Assembly (NCBI GenBank): GCA_965221485.1
Contig: OZ244893.1
Location: 868,001 to 932,000, forward strand
Source: JAJEBT01 sp965221485
Lineage (GTDB): Bacteria > Pseudomonadota > Alphaproteobacteria > MPNO01 > UBA830
Direction: 5' to 3'
DNA length: 64,000 nucleotides
Part shown: positions 24,978 through 34,747 of the stretch, in pieces
Position numbering within the stretch: position 1 is the first letter of the stretch
Layout of the letters: each line of letters opens with the position of its first letter
Notes under the pieces: generated by a model
Databases searched by the model: none
What the model was told of the DNA's origin: nothing
The model's input: only the letters and a program-made list of their open reading frames with translations
Made by a program: the position numbers and the translations under genes

Positions 24978-27353
24978 TTAACTTCCGGAATTTTGCAAAG
25001 CCTGCCACACCCTGTGAGGGGTCGCAGGCATGTCGATGTCATGAACACCCGCAGATCCGAGTGCATCAGCGACCGCGTTCACGACTGCGGCTCCGGCGCC
25101 GATGGTGCCGGCTTCACCACACCCCTTCACACCCAGAGGATTGTGGGTGCAGGGAGCCTCTTCATGAGTACCGACCTCAAATGACGGTACATCATCAGCG
25201 CGTGGCATGCAGTAGTCGTTGAAAGAGGCGGTCACAAGCTGGCCCTGGCCGTCATAAACGCAGTTTTCCATCAGCGCCTGTCCGATTCCCTGGACCAGCC
25301 CGCCATGCACTTGTCCAGCAACAATCATCGGGTTGATGATCTTGCCGAAATCGTCCATGGCATTCAGGCTGCAGAGCGTAATCTGACCTGTTTCCCGATC
25401 GATCTCGACTTCGGCTATGTGACAGCCGTTTGGAAACGTGAAGTTTTGCGGGTCGTAAAACGCACTTTCGTCAAGGCCGGGTTCCAGTTCCTCAATGGGA
25501 TAGTTGTGCGGTACATACGAGGCCAGCGCAATCTCACCGAGGGTCATCTGCCGATCGGTGCCGGCAACCTTGAATGTTCCGTCCGAAAACTCGATGTCGT
25601 CCACAGCGGCTTCGAGAATGTGGGCGGCAATCTTTCTGGCCTTTTCAATCACCTTGTCCATGGCCCTGACGATCGCAGAGCCGCCAACGGCGATTGACCG
25701 GGATCCGTAGGTTCCCATTCCGAACGGGATGCGATCGGTGTCTCCGTGAACAACATCAATGCTCTCAATGGGCACGCCAAGCCCGTCGGCAACCAGCTGG
25801 GCAAAGGTCGTCTCGTGGCCTTGTCCATGCTGATGTGAACCTGTGAAGACCGATACAGACCCGGTCGGATGAACGCGGATTTCCGCTGATTCGTAAAGAC
25901 CGGCCCGGGCCCCCAGGGCGCCGGCCACGGCCGAGGGCGCAATCCCGCAAGCCTCGATATAGGTGGCAAGACCAATGCCGCGCAATTTGCCTTGCGCTTC
26001 GGACTGCCGGCGGCGATCGGCAAATCCCTCATAACCGGACGACTTCAGCCCCTCTTCGAGATTACGAATGAAATCGCCTGAGTCATATTGCAGGGCGACG
26101 GGGGTCTGATACGGCATGTCTTCTGCCGAGATGAAATTGCGGCGTCGAATTTCGGCCTTGTCGAGGCCGGTTTCCCTTGCCGCGCGTTCCACCAGCCGTT
26201 CAAGGAGATAGCACGCTTCCGGACGGCCGGCGCCCCTGTAGGCATCGACCGGTACTGTATTGGTGAATACAGCTCGCACCTCACAGTATATCTGCGGCGT
26301 GCGGTAAAGGCCGGCCAGCAGGGTGGCGTAGAGATAGGTCGGGATTGAGGGTGCAAACGTGGACAGGTATGCGCCCATGTTCGCGTCTGTGTGCACTCTC
26401 AATCCGACAAAATGTCCGTCCTCGTCAAGGGCCAGTTCACCGGTGGTCACATGATCGCGCGCCTGGGCGTCGGTCATGAAACTTTCGGTCCGATCTGCTG
26501 TCCATTTGATGGGGCGGCCCACTTTTTTGGACGCCCATGTCAGTATGGCTTCTTCAGCATAGTGGTAGATCTTAGATCCGAAGCCGCCGCCGACATCGGG
26601 CGCGACCACGCGCAGCTTGTGTTCGGGCAGCGAAAGTACGAACGCCCCCATCAGAAGGCGGATGACATGCGGGTTCTGGCTTGTCGTGTAGAGTGTATAG
26701 GAATCCGACGCTGCGTCATATTCGGCAATCGCGGCACGGGGTTCAATCGGATTCGCCACAAGACGGTTGTTGACGAGTTCAAGTTTGGTGATGTGCGCGG
26801 CTGAGGCAAACGCTTCATCCACGACGTTCCGATCTCCGATTTCCCATTCGTAGCAGACATTGCCGGGAACTCCGTCATGGAGTTCCGGCGCCCCTCCGGC
26901 CAGGGCGGCGGCCATATCGCTTACAGCCGGCAGGTCTTCAAGGTCGAAATCAATGAGTTCGGCAGCGTTACGTGCCTGTTGCTGGGTTTCGGCGATGACA
27001 ACGGCAAGATTGTCCCCGACATGGCGCACCTTGTCAGCGACGAGGGGCGGGTGGGGTGGCTCATGCATGGGAGTCTCGTTCTTGCCGATCACCTGCCATC
27101 CGCAGGGGAGGCCTCCCAGACCCTCCGAGGCCCAGTCTGCTCCGGTCAGGATCCTGATCACCCCCGGTGCGCTCTCCGCCCTCGATAGGTCAACCGACCG
27201 AATTGCGGCATGAGCGACAGATGAGCGCATAATATGGGCGTAGGTTTGCCCCGGAAGGTTGATATCGTCGACATAGCGACCACGCCCCGTCAGAAAGCGC
27301 TGGTCTTCAAATCTCTTGACAGGGGTTCCAATCGATCCGTCTGGCATGGCCAT
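24978..27353 (-). CDS. coxL: Aerobic CO dehydrogenase-type large subunit, form II (molybdopterin-binding)
   Basis: A 791-residue xanthine-dehydrogenase-family catalytic subunit. The active-site loop reads AYRGAGR (371-377), the form II signature; verified CO dehydrogenases (form I) have AYRCSFR with the copper-binding cysteine. The molybdenum-site glutamate is in GVKGCGEAGTIGAG. Form II enzymes' physiological substrates are uncertain; CO oxidation has been proposed for some. The complete coxS-L-M set makes it a functional heterotrimer. Confidence 0.92.
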   Translation of the reverse strand: MAMPDGSIGTPVKRFEDQRFLTGRGRYVDDINLPGQTYAHIMRSSVAHAAIRSVDLSRAESAPGVIRILTGADWASEGLGGLPCGWQVIGKNETPMHEPPHPPLVADKVRHVGDNLAVVIAETQQQARNAAELIDFDLEDLPAVSDMAAALAGGAPELHDGVPGNVCYEWEIGDRNVVDEAFASAAHITKLELVNNRLVANPIEPRAAIAEYDAASDSYTLYTTSQNPHVIRLLMGAFVLSLPEHKLRVVAPDVGGGFGSKIYHYAEEAILTWASKKVGRPIKWTADRTESFMTDAQARDHVTTGELALDEDGHFVGLRVHTDANMGAYLSTFAPSIPTYLYATLLAGLYRTPQIYCEVRAVFTNTVPVDAYRGAGRPEACYLLERLVERAARETGLDKAEIRRRNFISAEDMPYQTPVALQYDSGDFIRNLEEGLKSSGYEGFADRRRQSEAQGKLRGIGLATYIEACGIAPSAVAGALGARAGLYESAEIRVHPTGSVSVFTGSHQHGQGHETTFAQLVADGLGVPIESIDVVHGDTDRIPFGMGTYGSRSIAVGGSAIVRAMDKVIEKARKIAAHILEAAVDDIEFSDGTFKVAGTDRQMTLGEIALASYVPHNYPIEELEPGLDESAFYDPQNFTFPNGCHIAEVEIDRETGQITLCSLNAMDDFGKIINPMIVAGQVHGGLVQGIGQALMENCVYDGQGQLVTASFNDYCMPRADDVPSFEVGTHEEAPCTHNPLGVKGCGEAGTIGAGAAVVNAVADALGSAGVHDIDMPATPHRVWQALQNSGS

Positions 27354-27393
27354 ATCTGCCCGTGTTGTTGAACCGGGAAATGACTGCTTGCCC

Positions 27394-27870
27394 TCAGGCA
27401 GTCATTTCCTCATGTGCTGCAAGGATTGCCTTTACAATGTTGTGGTAACCGGTACAGCGGCAGAAATTCCCTTCAAGCTCACGGCGAACCGTCTTTTCGT
27501 CGATGCTGTCCGGATTCCTTTCCACGATACCGATCGCGCTCATCACCATGCCCGGTGTGCAGAAGCCACACTGCAAGGCGTGGTTCTGGCGAAATGCTTC
27601 CTGCATCGGGTGAAGTGTGTCACCGTCGGCAAGCCCCTCGATTGTAACGACATCGGCTCCTTCCACCTGCCGCGCCAGGATCGTGCAAGACTTGACGGGA
27701 AGCCCGTTGACATGAACCGTGCATGCACCGCACTGGCTGGTATCGCAGCCCACATGCGTTCCCGTCAGGCGGAGTCCCTCGCGCAGATACTGGACGAGGA
27801 GCGTCCGATTCTCGACTTCAGAGGAAACCTGTTTGCCGTTTACAGTCATTGAGACAGTTGTTGTCGCCAT
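27394..27870 (-). CDS. coxS: Molybdenum hydroxylase 2Fe-2S (small) subunit, CoxS-like
   Basis: 158 residues from the ATG at 27870. The plant-type 2Fe-2S motif (GCDTSQCGACTVHVNG ending in a cysteine) and the second cluster (CGFCTPGMVMSA with CRCTG) are intact, so both clusters should form. It transfers electrons from the molybdenum site to the flavin subunit. Order coxS-coxL-coxM, 40 bases between S and L. An earlier in-frame start at 27894 is possible but not needed. Confidence 0.94.
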   Translation of the reverse strand: MATTTVSMTVNGKQVSSEVENRTLLVQYLREGLRLTGTHVGCDTSQCGACTVHVNGLPVKSCTILARQVEGADVVTIEGLADGDTLHPMQEAFRQNHALQCGFCTPGMVMSAIGIVERNPDSIDEKTVRRELEGNFCRCTGYHNIVKAILAAHEEMTA

Positions 27871-28049
27871 TGACACCTCCAGAAATAATGCCACTGTGTG
27901 GCGCTGCCAGCACTTTCAGATCTTCGAAACCGGACTGCAGCAAGACTTGCGCAGGGGACCGGTATCTTGATCGGATAGGCGAAGCTTACAGACTCCCGCG
28001 CCAGATTTCCAGTCAAAGACGGGGTCAAAAATATACGGGTTCCGCCCCC

Positions 28050-28643
28050 CTAGAGTTGCAGCAGGACCAGGATAATCACGACAGCTGCAATCAGCCCGCC
28101 GATCCATATCTTCGGGCTGAGGCCGGCAGCTTGCTCGGCAGGTTGCGGGGCCGCTGCAGCCTCCGGCTCCGGAGGAAGCGGGATCTCGGCCTGTTCCGGT
28201 TCGGCGCCGCCCAGTTCCTCGGCAAACTTGTCGAAAAACTGCCCTGCCAGCTTCTTCGCCGTGGTATCGATCAGGCGCGATCCGATCTGTGCAAGTTTCC
28301 CACCGACCTGGGCCGTGGCCTCGTAGGTCAGCACGGTCCCGGAGCCGTCCTCGGCGAGGTCGATCCTGGCTCCTCCCTTGGCAAAACCTGCGGCGCCACC
28401 CTGACCTTCGCCGGAAATCCGGTAGCTGCTCGGGGGATCGAGATCACTCAGGGTGACCTTGCCCGTGAACGTTGCCGAAACCGGGCCGACCCGGGACTTC
28501 ACCGTGGCCGACAGCTCGGTATCCGAATCCCGGGTCAATTCCTGGCAACCGGGGATGCATCTGGCGAGGACCTCGGGATCATTGAGCGCTTCCCAGACTT
28601 TTTCCCGCGGCGCGGAAATCCGATATTCGCCAGTCATTTCCAT
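28050..28643 (-). CDS. coxG: CoxG-like SRPBCC protein with C-terminal membrane anchor
   Basis: A 197-residue protein: an SRPBCC/CoxG domain (residues about 1-145, beginning MEMTGEYRISAPREKVWEAL), a Glu/Pro/Ala-rich linker, and a terminal helix WIGGLIAAVVIILVLLQL that would anchor it in the inner membrane. CoxG recruits the cytoplasmic CO dehydrogenase to the membrane for electron delivery. It is the first gene of the leftward cox-like operon. Confidence 0.88.
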   Translation of the reverse strand: MEMTGEYRISAPREKVWEALNDPEVLARCIPGCQELTRDSDTELSATVKSRVGPVSATFTGKVTLSDLDPPSSYRISGEGQGGAAGFAKGGARIDLAEDGSGTVLTYEATAQVGGKLAQIGSRLIDTTAKKLAGQFFDKFAEELGGAEPEQAEIPLPPEPEAAAAPQPAEQAAGLSPKIWIGGLIAAVVIILVLLQL

Positions 28644-28851
28644 GGAGGGTCTCCGCTGTTGTTAGTGATTTGATCTCAACAAACTAGGACCTGGACGGAT
28701 CGCTAGCAAGACGCTCGCTGGGGCCTGGCGCCGGATTCCATGGGATCGCGGATTTGCGGCAGTGGCGAGTGATGATCGCCCGAATACATGCATTTGATGT
28801 ATCGCCGGACTGGCTCGGAACGGTTCCGGCCCGGGCCGGGGACACAGGTGC

Positions 28852-30543
28852 CTAAACATAGCTGATCAGAAGGATAATTCCCAGAAGGACGGAAACCCAC
28901 AGGGCCATGGAGCCGGTAGGCCATGTTCTCGCCAGAATCCCTTCCGGCCCATGATGCTGAAACATGTAGGCAATGATGCGGGATACGCCGTTGCGTGCAT
29001 CCTGCAGGATGCTTCTCCAGCCTTCCGCAGTGAGTGCGAGGAATCCATTGTAAGCATAGGGCAGCCAGCGCCGATAAACGATATCAAAATCGAGATTGAC
29101 TGAGTTCAGCTGGCGCGGATACAGCCGATAACGCAGCAACAGGGCAAAGGCGAGTGCAGAGAACAGAAGGAGCTGGACCTGATTGATGATGTGATACGTC
29201 GAATAGGGCTCATACTCGAGCGGGAAGGGGAGCAGGCCATAGAGCCATGGCGAATGTACACCGAGCGCGATACACAGACCCGCTGTCACCCCCATGGCCA
29301 GGAGCATGGTCAGGGGGGCTTCGCGGCAGCGCTTCCCGGTGTCTGGGCCGAAAAATCCAAAATACGGAACCTTCAGTCCGGCATAGTGAATGACCCCTGC
29401 TGATGCGAACAGCAGTATCATCCATACCGTTTCGTAGCCCTTGTAGCCGACAGCCGAAAACGTCAGCGATTTGGCAACAAAGCCGGAAAACAGGGGAAAT
29501 GCGGAAATGGTAAGTGCCCCGATGATGCAGAAGACAGCGGTAAACGGCATCGATCTGTAAAGGCCGCCAAGCTCCGACACCCTGACGGTGCCGGTACGCA
29601 GGAGGATTGCTCCCATCGCCATGAACAGCAGGGCCTTGTAAAGCGTGGAGACGAGGGCGTGGGCAACCGCGCCGTTTATGGCCAGTGCGGTTCCGACACC
29701 AATCCCGCACACCATGAAGCCGAGCTGGCTGTTCAGGGCATAGGCGAGGACACGCCGAAGGTCATTCTCGATGACTGCGTAGAAGATCGGGAACACAGTC
29801 ATCACCGCACCGACATAGATCAGGAGTTCCGTACCGGGGAAGCCGCGCGCCAGCGCGTAGACGGCACATTTGGTGGTGAAGGCGGACAGATACACTGTCC
29901 CGGTGACCGTTGCCTCCGGATAAGCATCGGACAACCAGTTGTGGAACAGCGGAAAAGCGCACTTGATGCCGAAAGCAATCAGAATGAGCCAGGTTGCAAG
30001 GCTTCCGACCTCCATCCGGTCGAAGGTCAGTGTTCCGGTCTGTTCGGCAATCAGCACGACACCGGACAGGAGAAGCACGCCCGAAAACACCTGGATGATC
30101 AGATAACGCATTCCCGAGCGGTAAGCGGTCGTTGTACGTCGCGCCCATATCAGAAAGACGGATGTGAGAGCCATCGCCTCCCAGTAGACAAAGAGCGTGA
30201 TGAAGTCTCCGGCAAAGACCGCGCCGATGCCTGATCCGGCATAGGCCAGGGCCGCCATTTGCTCGACCGTATTCCGATTGTGCCAGGCGTAAAGGGCAAC
30301 GAGAGCGGCGGCAACGTGAAAAACATAGCCGAAGACCAGGCTCAGCCCGTCGATCCGGACCGGGACCAGAGAATATTCGAACAGGGTGAACGCCAGAAAC
30401 TCGCCGTGCTCGACACCCGTCAACGCCCACAAACCCAGGAGCGGCAGGACCGTCACGTAGGCCTGGCGCCAATGACCTCGCAGGACCGGGACCAGCAAGG
30501 CGCCAAGGATCAGGAAGAGCCCGGGAGGGAGGCCCCACATCAT
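28852..30543 (-). CDS. Proton-conducting antiporter subunit D family, copy 3 (MrpD/NuoN-like)
   Basis: A 563-residue polytopic protein of the MrpA/MrpD/NuoL-M-N superfamily. The TM5 glutamate is E122 (FVYWEAMALTS), the TM7 lysine is K194 (FGIKCAFPLFHNW) and the HALVSTLYKALLFM segment holds the TM8 lysine. These form an ion-translocation half-channel. Its ATG overlaps the stop of the small membrane protein upstream. With an extra C-terminal region of about 60 residues it is longer than typical MrpD. Last gene of the antiporter operon. Confidence 0.86.
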   Translation of the reverse strand: MMWGLPPGLFLILGALLVPVLRGHWRQAYVTVLPLLGLWALTGVEHGEFLAFTLFEYSLVPVRIDGLSLVFGYVFHVAAALVALYAWHNRNTVEQMAALAYAGSGIGAVFAGDFITLFVYWEAMALTSVFLIWARRTTTAYRSGMRYLIIQVFSGVLLLSGVVLIAEQTGTLTFDRMEVGSLATWLILIAFGIKCAFPLFHNWLSDAYPEATVTGTVYLSAFTTKCAVYALARGFPGTELLIYVGAVMTVFPIFYAVIENDLRRVLAYALNSQLGFMVCGIGVGTALAINGAVAHALVSTLYKALLFMAMGAILLRTGTVRVSELGGLYRSMPFTAVFCIIGALTISAFPLFSGFVAKSLTFSAVGYKGYETVWMILLFASAGVIHYAGLKVPYFGFFGPDTGKRCREAPLTMLLAMGVTAGLCIALGVHSPWLYGLLPFPLEYEPYSTYHIINQVQLLLFSALAFALLLRYRLYPRQLNSVNLDFDIVYRRWLPYAYNGFLALTAEGWRSILQDARNGVSRIIAYMFQHHGPEGILARTWPTGSMALWVSVLLGIILLISYV

Positions 30544-30854
30544 GGGCTGTCGTCCTCCGGGCTGCCGTTCTCCGAACTGTCGGGGGGGTCATAAAAATCC
30601 TCGCCCCTTTTCACCACCGGACGCACCAGTCTCGCAACAAGAACCGCGCCGACACTGGATAGAAAACCCGCGAAGCAATAGAAGGCAAACGCTCCGTCAA
30701 CGGTAAACGTGGAGTGTTTTTTATAGAATGGCCCGACATCTGCGAGCAGAAGCAAGGCGCAGGCGACAATGAGCGTCCAGAGCAGGGCGTCTGCAGTCCT
30801 GGGATCGCCGAACCATCCGGATCGTTTGCCAGCAGGAAGATCGGAGTTGTTCAT
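30540..30854 (-). CDS. Small two-helix membrane protein of the antiporter operon, unknown function
   Basis: 104 residues from the ATG at 30854. Two hydrophobic helices (LLWTLIVACALLLLADV and FYCFAGFLSSVGAVLVARLV) flank the conserved-looking loop FYKKHSTFTVDGAFAFYC; the tail is highly acidic (ENGSPEDDSP). It is not one of the classical seven Mrp subunits. Stop/start overlap with D3 and 10 bases from D2 make it an operon member, probably an accessory subunit of the complex. Confidence 0.75.
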   Translation of the reverse strand: MNNSDLPAGKRSGWFGDPRTADALLWTLIVACALLLLADVGPFYKKHSTFTVDGAFAFYCFAGFLSSVGAVLVARLVRPVVKRGEDFYDPPDSSENGSPEDDSP

Positions 30855-30864
30855 GGTTCCGGTT

Positions 30865-32364
30865 TCAGTTCGCGATTGGCAAGAGAAAGGCGTAGAGGCG
30901 GTCCGCGAACAGGAACAGCAGAACACAACCCAGTGCGGTGATCCACAACGGCACCACGCAGAATACGGGTGCTTCGCGAAGTCCCTTTTGGTCCGGGTCG
31001 GAGTCATGTCCGGGCGTGGCGGCCCGCTGATGCGCTTCTTCAGTCCTTGGGCCGTAAAATCCCCGTGCGAAGACCGGAATCAGGTACCCGACATTGAGCA
31101 GGGAGGAAATCATCAATACCGCGATGAAGACAAGCTGTTCCGCGTCTGCCGCCCCGAGAGCGATATACCATTTACTCCAGGCGCCCCCCAGCGGAGGCAG
31201 TCCTATGACACTCAGTGCGCCGAGGAGAAACGCGCTGAAGGTGAAGGGCATACGCCAGCCCAGCCCCCTCATCTGGCTGATTTCCGTTTTGTGGGTGGCA
31301 ACCATGATGGCTCCGGCACAGAAAAACAGTGTGATCTTGCCAAAGGCGTGCATGGCGATATGCATCGCACCGCCGATCAGGCTGAAGGATGTTGCAAGTG
31401 CGCCCGCAAGGATGACATAGGAGAGCTGACTGACTGTTGAATAGGCCAGCCGCGCCTTGAGATTGTCTTTGGTCAAGGCAACGAGAGACGCCAGAAGGAC
31501 GGTGGCGCCAGAGGCGTACATGAGCCAGACGCTCGCTCCCGTTTCCTGAAGAAACTCGGCACCAAAGATATAAACGATCACCTTGAGCACCGTGAAAACG
31601 CCGGCCTTCACGACGGCGACCGCGTGCAGGAGAGCGCTGACCGGTGTCGGTGCGACCATCGCTGCGGGCAGCCAGCGGTGAATCGGCATCAATGCTGCCT
31701 TGCCGATGCCATACATGTAAAGAAAGAGCAAAAGCACGACCAGGCCGTCATCAACGTGGCCCTTGAGAATTCCGCCCACCGTGAAGTCCAGCGTTCCAGC
31801 GGCCGACCAGGTCCACAGCATAGCCACCAGCAGGAACCCGATAGAGGTTGCCATCAGGATTCCGAGATAGGTTCGGCCGGCCCGCTTCGCTTCCGCGGTC
31901 TGGCTATGGGTCACCAGGGGATAGGTGGAAAGGGTCAGGACTTCATAGGCAATGAACAGGGTGAGCAGGTTTGCGGAAAATGCGATGGCCAGGGCGGCCG
32001 ATATGGCAATCGCAAAGCACATGTAAAACCGGGTCTGGTTTTTTTCGTGGTGTCCCCGCATGTATCCGATTGCGTAAAACGAAGTGATGATCCAGAGGAA
32101 CGACGCAATGAGGCCGAACATCATGCCGAGAGGTTCAATCGAAAAGGCCAGGGCCAATGAGGGAACGAATTCGAGGACATGAAGTTCCGGCTGTCGCCCC
32201 TCCAGAACTCCGGGCAATAACGCGAGGACGCACAGGAATGTCACAAGTGATGTAAGAATTGTGACGATCTCACGCTGATTGGGCCGGGGTCCCGACATTC
32301 CGATCAGTATCGACCCTGCCAGCGGCGCACAGATTGCGGCAGCGATGTAAAACGAGTCTGTCAC
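30865..32364 (-). CDS. Proton-conducting antiporter subunit D family, copy 2 (MrpD/NuoM-like)
   Basis: 499 residues using the GTG at 32364, which overlaps the D1 stop as GTGA; the longer in-frame ORF to 32607 runs through the D1 gene and is not used. E141 in FIAYEVLTLST and K222 in GIGKAALMPIHRW are the TM5/TM7 channel residues. PTPVSALLHAVAVVKAGVF, a NuoM/MrpD hallmark, is present. Confidence 0.87.
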   Translation of the reverse strand: MTDSFYIAAAICAPLAGSILIGMSGPRPNQREIVTILTSLVTFLCVLALLPGVLEGRQPELHVLEFVPSLALAFSIEPLGMMFGLIASFLWIITSFYAIGYMRGHHEKNQTRFYMCFAIAISAALAIAFSANLLTLFIAYEVLTLSTYPLVTHSQTAEAKRAGRTYLGILMATSIGFLLVAMLWTWSAAGTLDFTVGGILKGHVDDGLVVLLLFLYMYGIGKAALMPIHRWLPAAMVAPTPVSALLHAVAVVKAGVFTVLKVIVYIFGAEFLQETGASVWLMYASGATVLLASLVALTKDNLKARLAYSTVSQLSYVILAGALATSFSLIGGAMHIAMHAFGKITLFFCAGAIMVATHKTEISQMRGLGWRMPFTFSAFLLGALSVIGLPPLGGAWSKWYIALGAADAEQLVFIAVLMISSLLNVGYLIPVFARGFYGPRTEEAHQRAATPGHDSDPDQKGLREAPVFCVVPLWITALGCVLLFLFADRLYAFLLPIAN

Positions 32365-33851
32365 TGCGCAAGCCCCAGCAGTGTTTCGGCTGCCCTGGAC
32401 GCCATTCCGACCGGCAGCGAGGTTTCGATGCCGAACCAGAAATTGGCCAGGACCAGAAGCCAGACCGGGAGGAGCAGGCTCAGCGGTGCCTCTGCCACTT
32501 CCGCGTCCTCGGCCGGTACCTCGCGGAAATAGGCGGCTTCGACCACACGCCATATATAAATGATGGCGATGAGGGAACTGGCCACAATGAGGATCGCCAC
32601 CGGCCACCAGCCCCGATCAATTGCCGCCCACACCAGATACCACTTGCTGATGAAGCCGGCAGTCAGCGGAACCCCGATCAGGCTCAGCCCGCCGCCCGCG
32701 ATGGCCGCCATGGTCCACGGCATGCGCCGTCCGAGGCCTGCGAAAGCGTCGAGGCTGGTGGCACCCAGCCGATAGACGACGGCGCCGACCGCAAGGAACA
32801 AGGCTCCCTTCATCAGGGCATGATTGAACAGATGCAGCAGCCCGGCCTGAACTCCGAGATGGGTAACGAAGCTGAGACCGAGAACCATGTAACCGATCTG
32901 TGAAACCGATGAATAGGCCAGCATTCTCTTGATGTCGGTCTGAAAGCAGGCAACGATCGCGCCGGCGAACATGGCAAGCACCGAGACGATGGCGAGCAGA
33001 TACGCTGTCGGCAGGAGCCGGAAGGAAAATTCAACCCCGAAAACCGTGAACAGAAACCGGATCAGGATGTAGACCGAAACCTTGGTTGCGGTCGCGGCAA
33101 GAAAGGCGGATACGGTGCTGGGCGCGTAGGCGTAGGCATTCGGCAGCCATTGATGCAACGGAAAGAGTGCGATTTTCAGGGCGGCACCCGCGACAAGGAA
33201 ACCATAGGCGGCAATGACACTCCGGTCGTAGCCGAGGTTCGGGAGACGTTCCGCAATGTCGGCCATATTCAATGAACCGGTGGCCTGATAGAGAAAACCG
33301 ATCCCGATGACAATGAAGGTAGCACCGATCGTTCCCATGATCAGATACTGGTAGGAGGCCGTGAGGGCGCGTCGGTCAAACCCCAGTGAGATCAGGACGT
33401 AGGACGAGAGGGATGAGATTTCGAGAAATACGAAAAGGTTGAAAGCATCTCCCGTGATGGTGACACCCATCAGACCGGCAAGACACAGCAAGTAGGTGGT
33501 GTAGAACAGATTGGCGCGGTCCCGTACATACTCGAGCAGCAGAGAATCCCGCGAATAAAGGGCGACAACCGCGCCAATGCCCGACACGATGAGCAGGAGA
33601 AGTGCCGCGAGGGTATCAACCCTGTACTCGATACCTATCGGGGGTGGCCATCCGCCCATGTGATAGGAAATCGTGCCCTGGTCCATGACCTGTGCTGCCA
33701 GAAGGCAGGCACAGAGAAAGGAAAAGCAGCTCGCAATCGATGTCAGTGCAAAGGCCCAGCCATCGCGGCGAAGCAGCACGCATAGCGGTGCGCCGATGAG
33801 GGGAACCACGATAATGAGAGCTGGCAGCTGCTGGAGAAGGAATGCAATCAC
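32361..33851 (-). CDS. mrpD: Monovalent cation/H+ antiporter subunit D family, copy 1 (MrpD)
   Basis: A 496-residue, about 14-helix protein. The channel residues E144 (FLEISSLSSY) and K226 (AALKIALFPLHQW) are present, and the characteristic APSTVSAFLAATATKVSVY segment is intact. It overlaps mrpC by four bases. Of the three D-type proteins this one follows the canonical C-D order and is the best MrpD/MbhH equivalent. Confidence 0.9.
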   Translation of the reverse strand: MIAFLLQQLPALIIVVPLIGAPLCVLLRRDGWAFALTSIASCFSFLCACLLAAQVMDQGTISYHMGGWPPPIGIEYRVDTLAALLLLIVSGIGAVVALYSRDSLLLEYVRDRANLFYTTYLLCLAGLMGVTITGDAFNLFVFLEISSLSSYVLISLGFDRRALTASYQYLIMGTIGATFIVIGIGFLYQATGSLNMADIAERLPNLGYDRSVIAAYGFLVAGAALKIALFPLHQWLPNAYAYAPSTVSAFLAATATKVSVYILIRFLFTVFGVEFSFRLLPTAYLLAIVSVLAMFAGAIVACFQTDIKRMLAYSSVSQIGYMVLGLSFVTHLGVQAGLLHLFNHALMKGALFLAVGAVVYRLGATSLDAFAGLGRRMPWTMAAIAGGGLSLIGVPLTAGFISKWYLVWAAIDRGWWPVAILIVASSLIAIIYIWRVVEAAYFREVPAEDAEVAEAPLSLLLPVWLLVLANFWFGIETSLPVGMASRAAETLLGLAQ

Positions 33852-34204
33852 ATGCTTTCGTCCTGCACGTGAATATCTTCTTCCTCGATCGTGCCGTACT
33901 GCTTGCGAATGCGAAGCACCAGCGCAAGTCCCAGCGCAGTTGTTGCGACACCAACAACGATGGCCGTGAGAATCAGGACATGGGGCAGGGGGTTTGAATA
34001 AACCTCGTACTTCTTGTCAAGAATCGGTGCCGTTCCATCGAGGATCTTGCCGACCGAAACATAAAGAATAAAAACAGATGACTGAAAGATATTGAGGCCG
34101 ACCAGCTTCTTGATCAGGTTGCCGCGCGCGATCACGATATACAGCCCTGCCATCGCCAGGACGATCACGACCCAGTAATTGTAAAGGCTGAAGAACTCGA
34201 TCAC
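33848..34204 (-). CDS. mrpC: Antiporter subunit C (MrpC/NuoK-like)
   Basis: About 118 residues from the GTG at 34204 (MIEFFSLYNYWVVI when initiated); an in-frame GTG at 34243 adds 13 residues without a typical membrane start. Three helices with LVGLNIFQSSVFILYV and NPLPHVLILTAIVVG are NuoK/MrpC hallmarks. It overlaps D1 by four bases. The 123-base gap to mrpB is the only sizeable break in the operon. Confidence 0.85.
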   Translation of the reverse strand: MIEFFSLYNYWVVIVLAMAGLYIVIARGNLIKKLVGLNIFQSSVFILYVSVGKILDGTAPILDKKYEVYSNPLPHVLILTAIVVGVATTALGLALVLRIRKQYGTIEEEDIHVQDESM

Positions 34205-34327
34205 CGTATTGAATCCGCGCCCCGAATTGTATTGTGTGAGCACGGGGATGCGTCCACCGGATTCGTGAAGAGGATGTGGCGATGGGACAGCAATGCTGCT
34301 GTTCCGACCAGTTTCCGGGGCCGCATA

Positions 34328-34747
34328 TCAGTCTTCTTTCCAGTGGGCGAAGGTGAAAAACGCCGTGATCATGACGGCCGCGACCGTAATGCCGACACCC
34401 AGCTCCACCAGCAGGATGCCGATATGCTGTCCTTCCTTGGCCGGTTCGGCGAGCGGGCTGTAATTCAGGTAATTTTCGCCAAGAAACTGTCCAAGGACGC
34501 CGACGCCTGCGAACAGCAACAGGCCGCCGGCAATGCCGGACCGCAATATTCCGACCGGCAATATCTTTTCTGCTGCCGCGACACCGTAGGTAAGCGCGTA
34601 CAGCACAAATCCTGCTGCGAAAATGACACCGGCCTGAAAGCCGCCGCCAGGTCCGAAGTCCCCATGAAACTGCACGTACAGTCCAAAAAGGAAGATAAAC
34701 GGGAGCAACAGCTTCGTTACGACACGGACGACCAGATATTCTTTCAT
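34328..34747 (-). CDS. mrpB: Antiporter subunit B (MnhB/MrpB domain)
   Basis: A 139-residue, four-helix MnhB-domain protein. The diagnostic motif FHGDFGPGGGFQAGVIFA is present at about residues 27-44. Its ATG overlaps the stop of the A'-type gene (ATGA), as MrpB normally follows the MrpA C-terminal region. In archaeal Mbh complexes this is MbhF. Confidence 0.92.
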   Translation of the reverse strand: MKEYLVVRVVTKLLLPFIFLFGLYVQFHGDFGPGGGFQAGVIFAAGFVLYALTYGVAAAEKILPVGILRSGIAGGLLLFAGVGVLGQFLGENYLNYSPLAEPAKEGQHIGILLVELGVGITVAAVMITAFFTFAHWKED

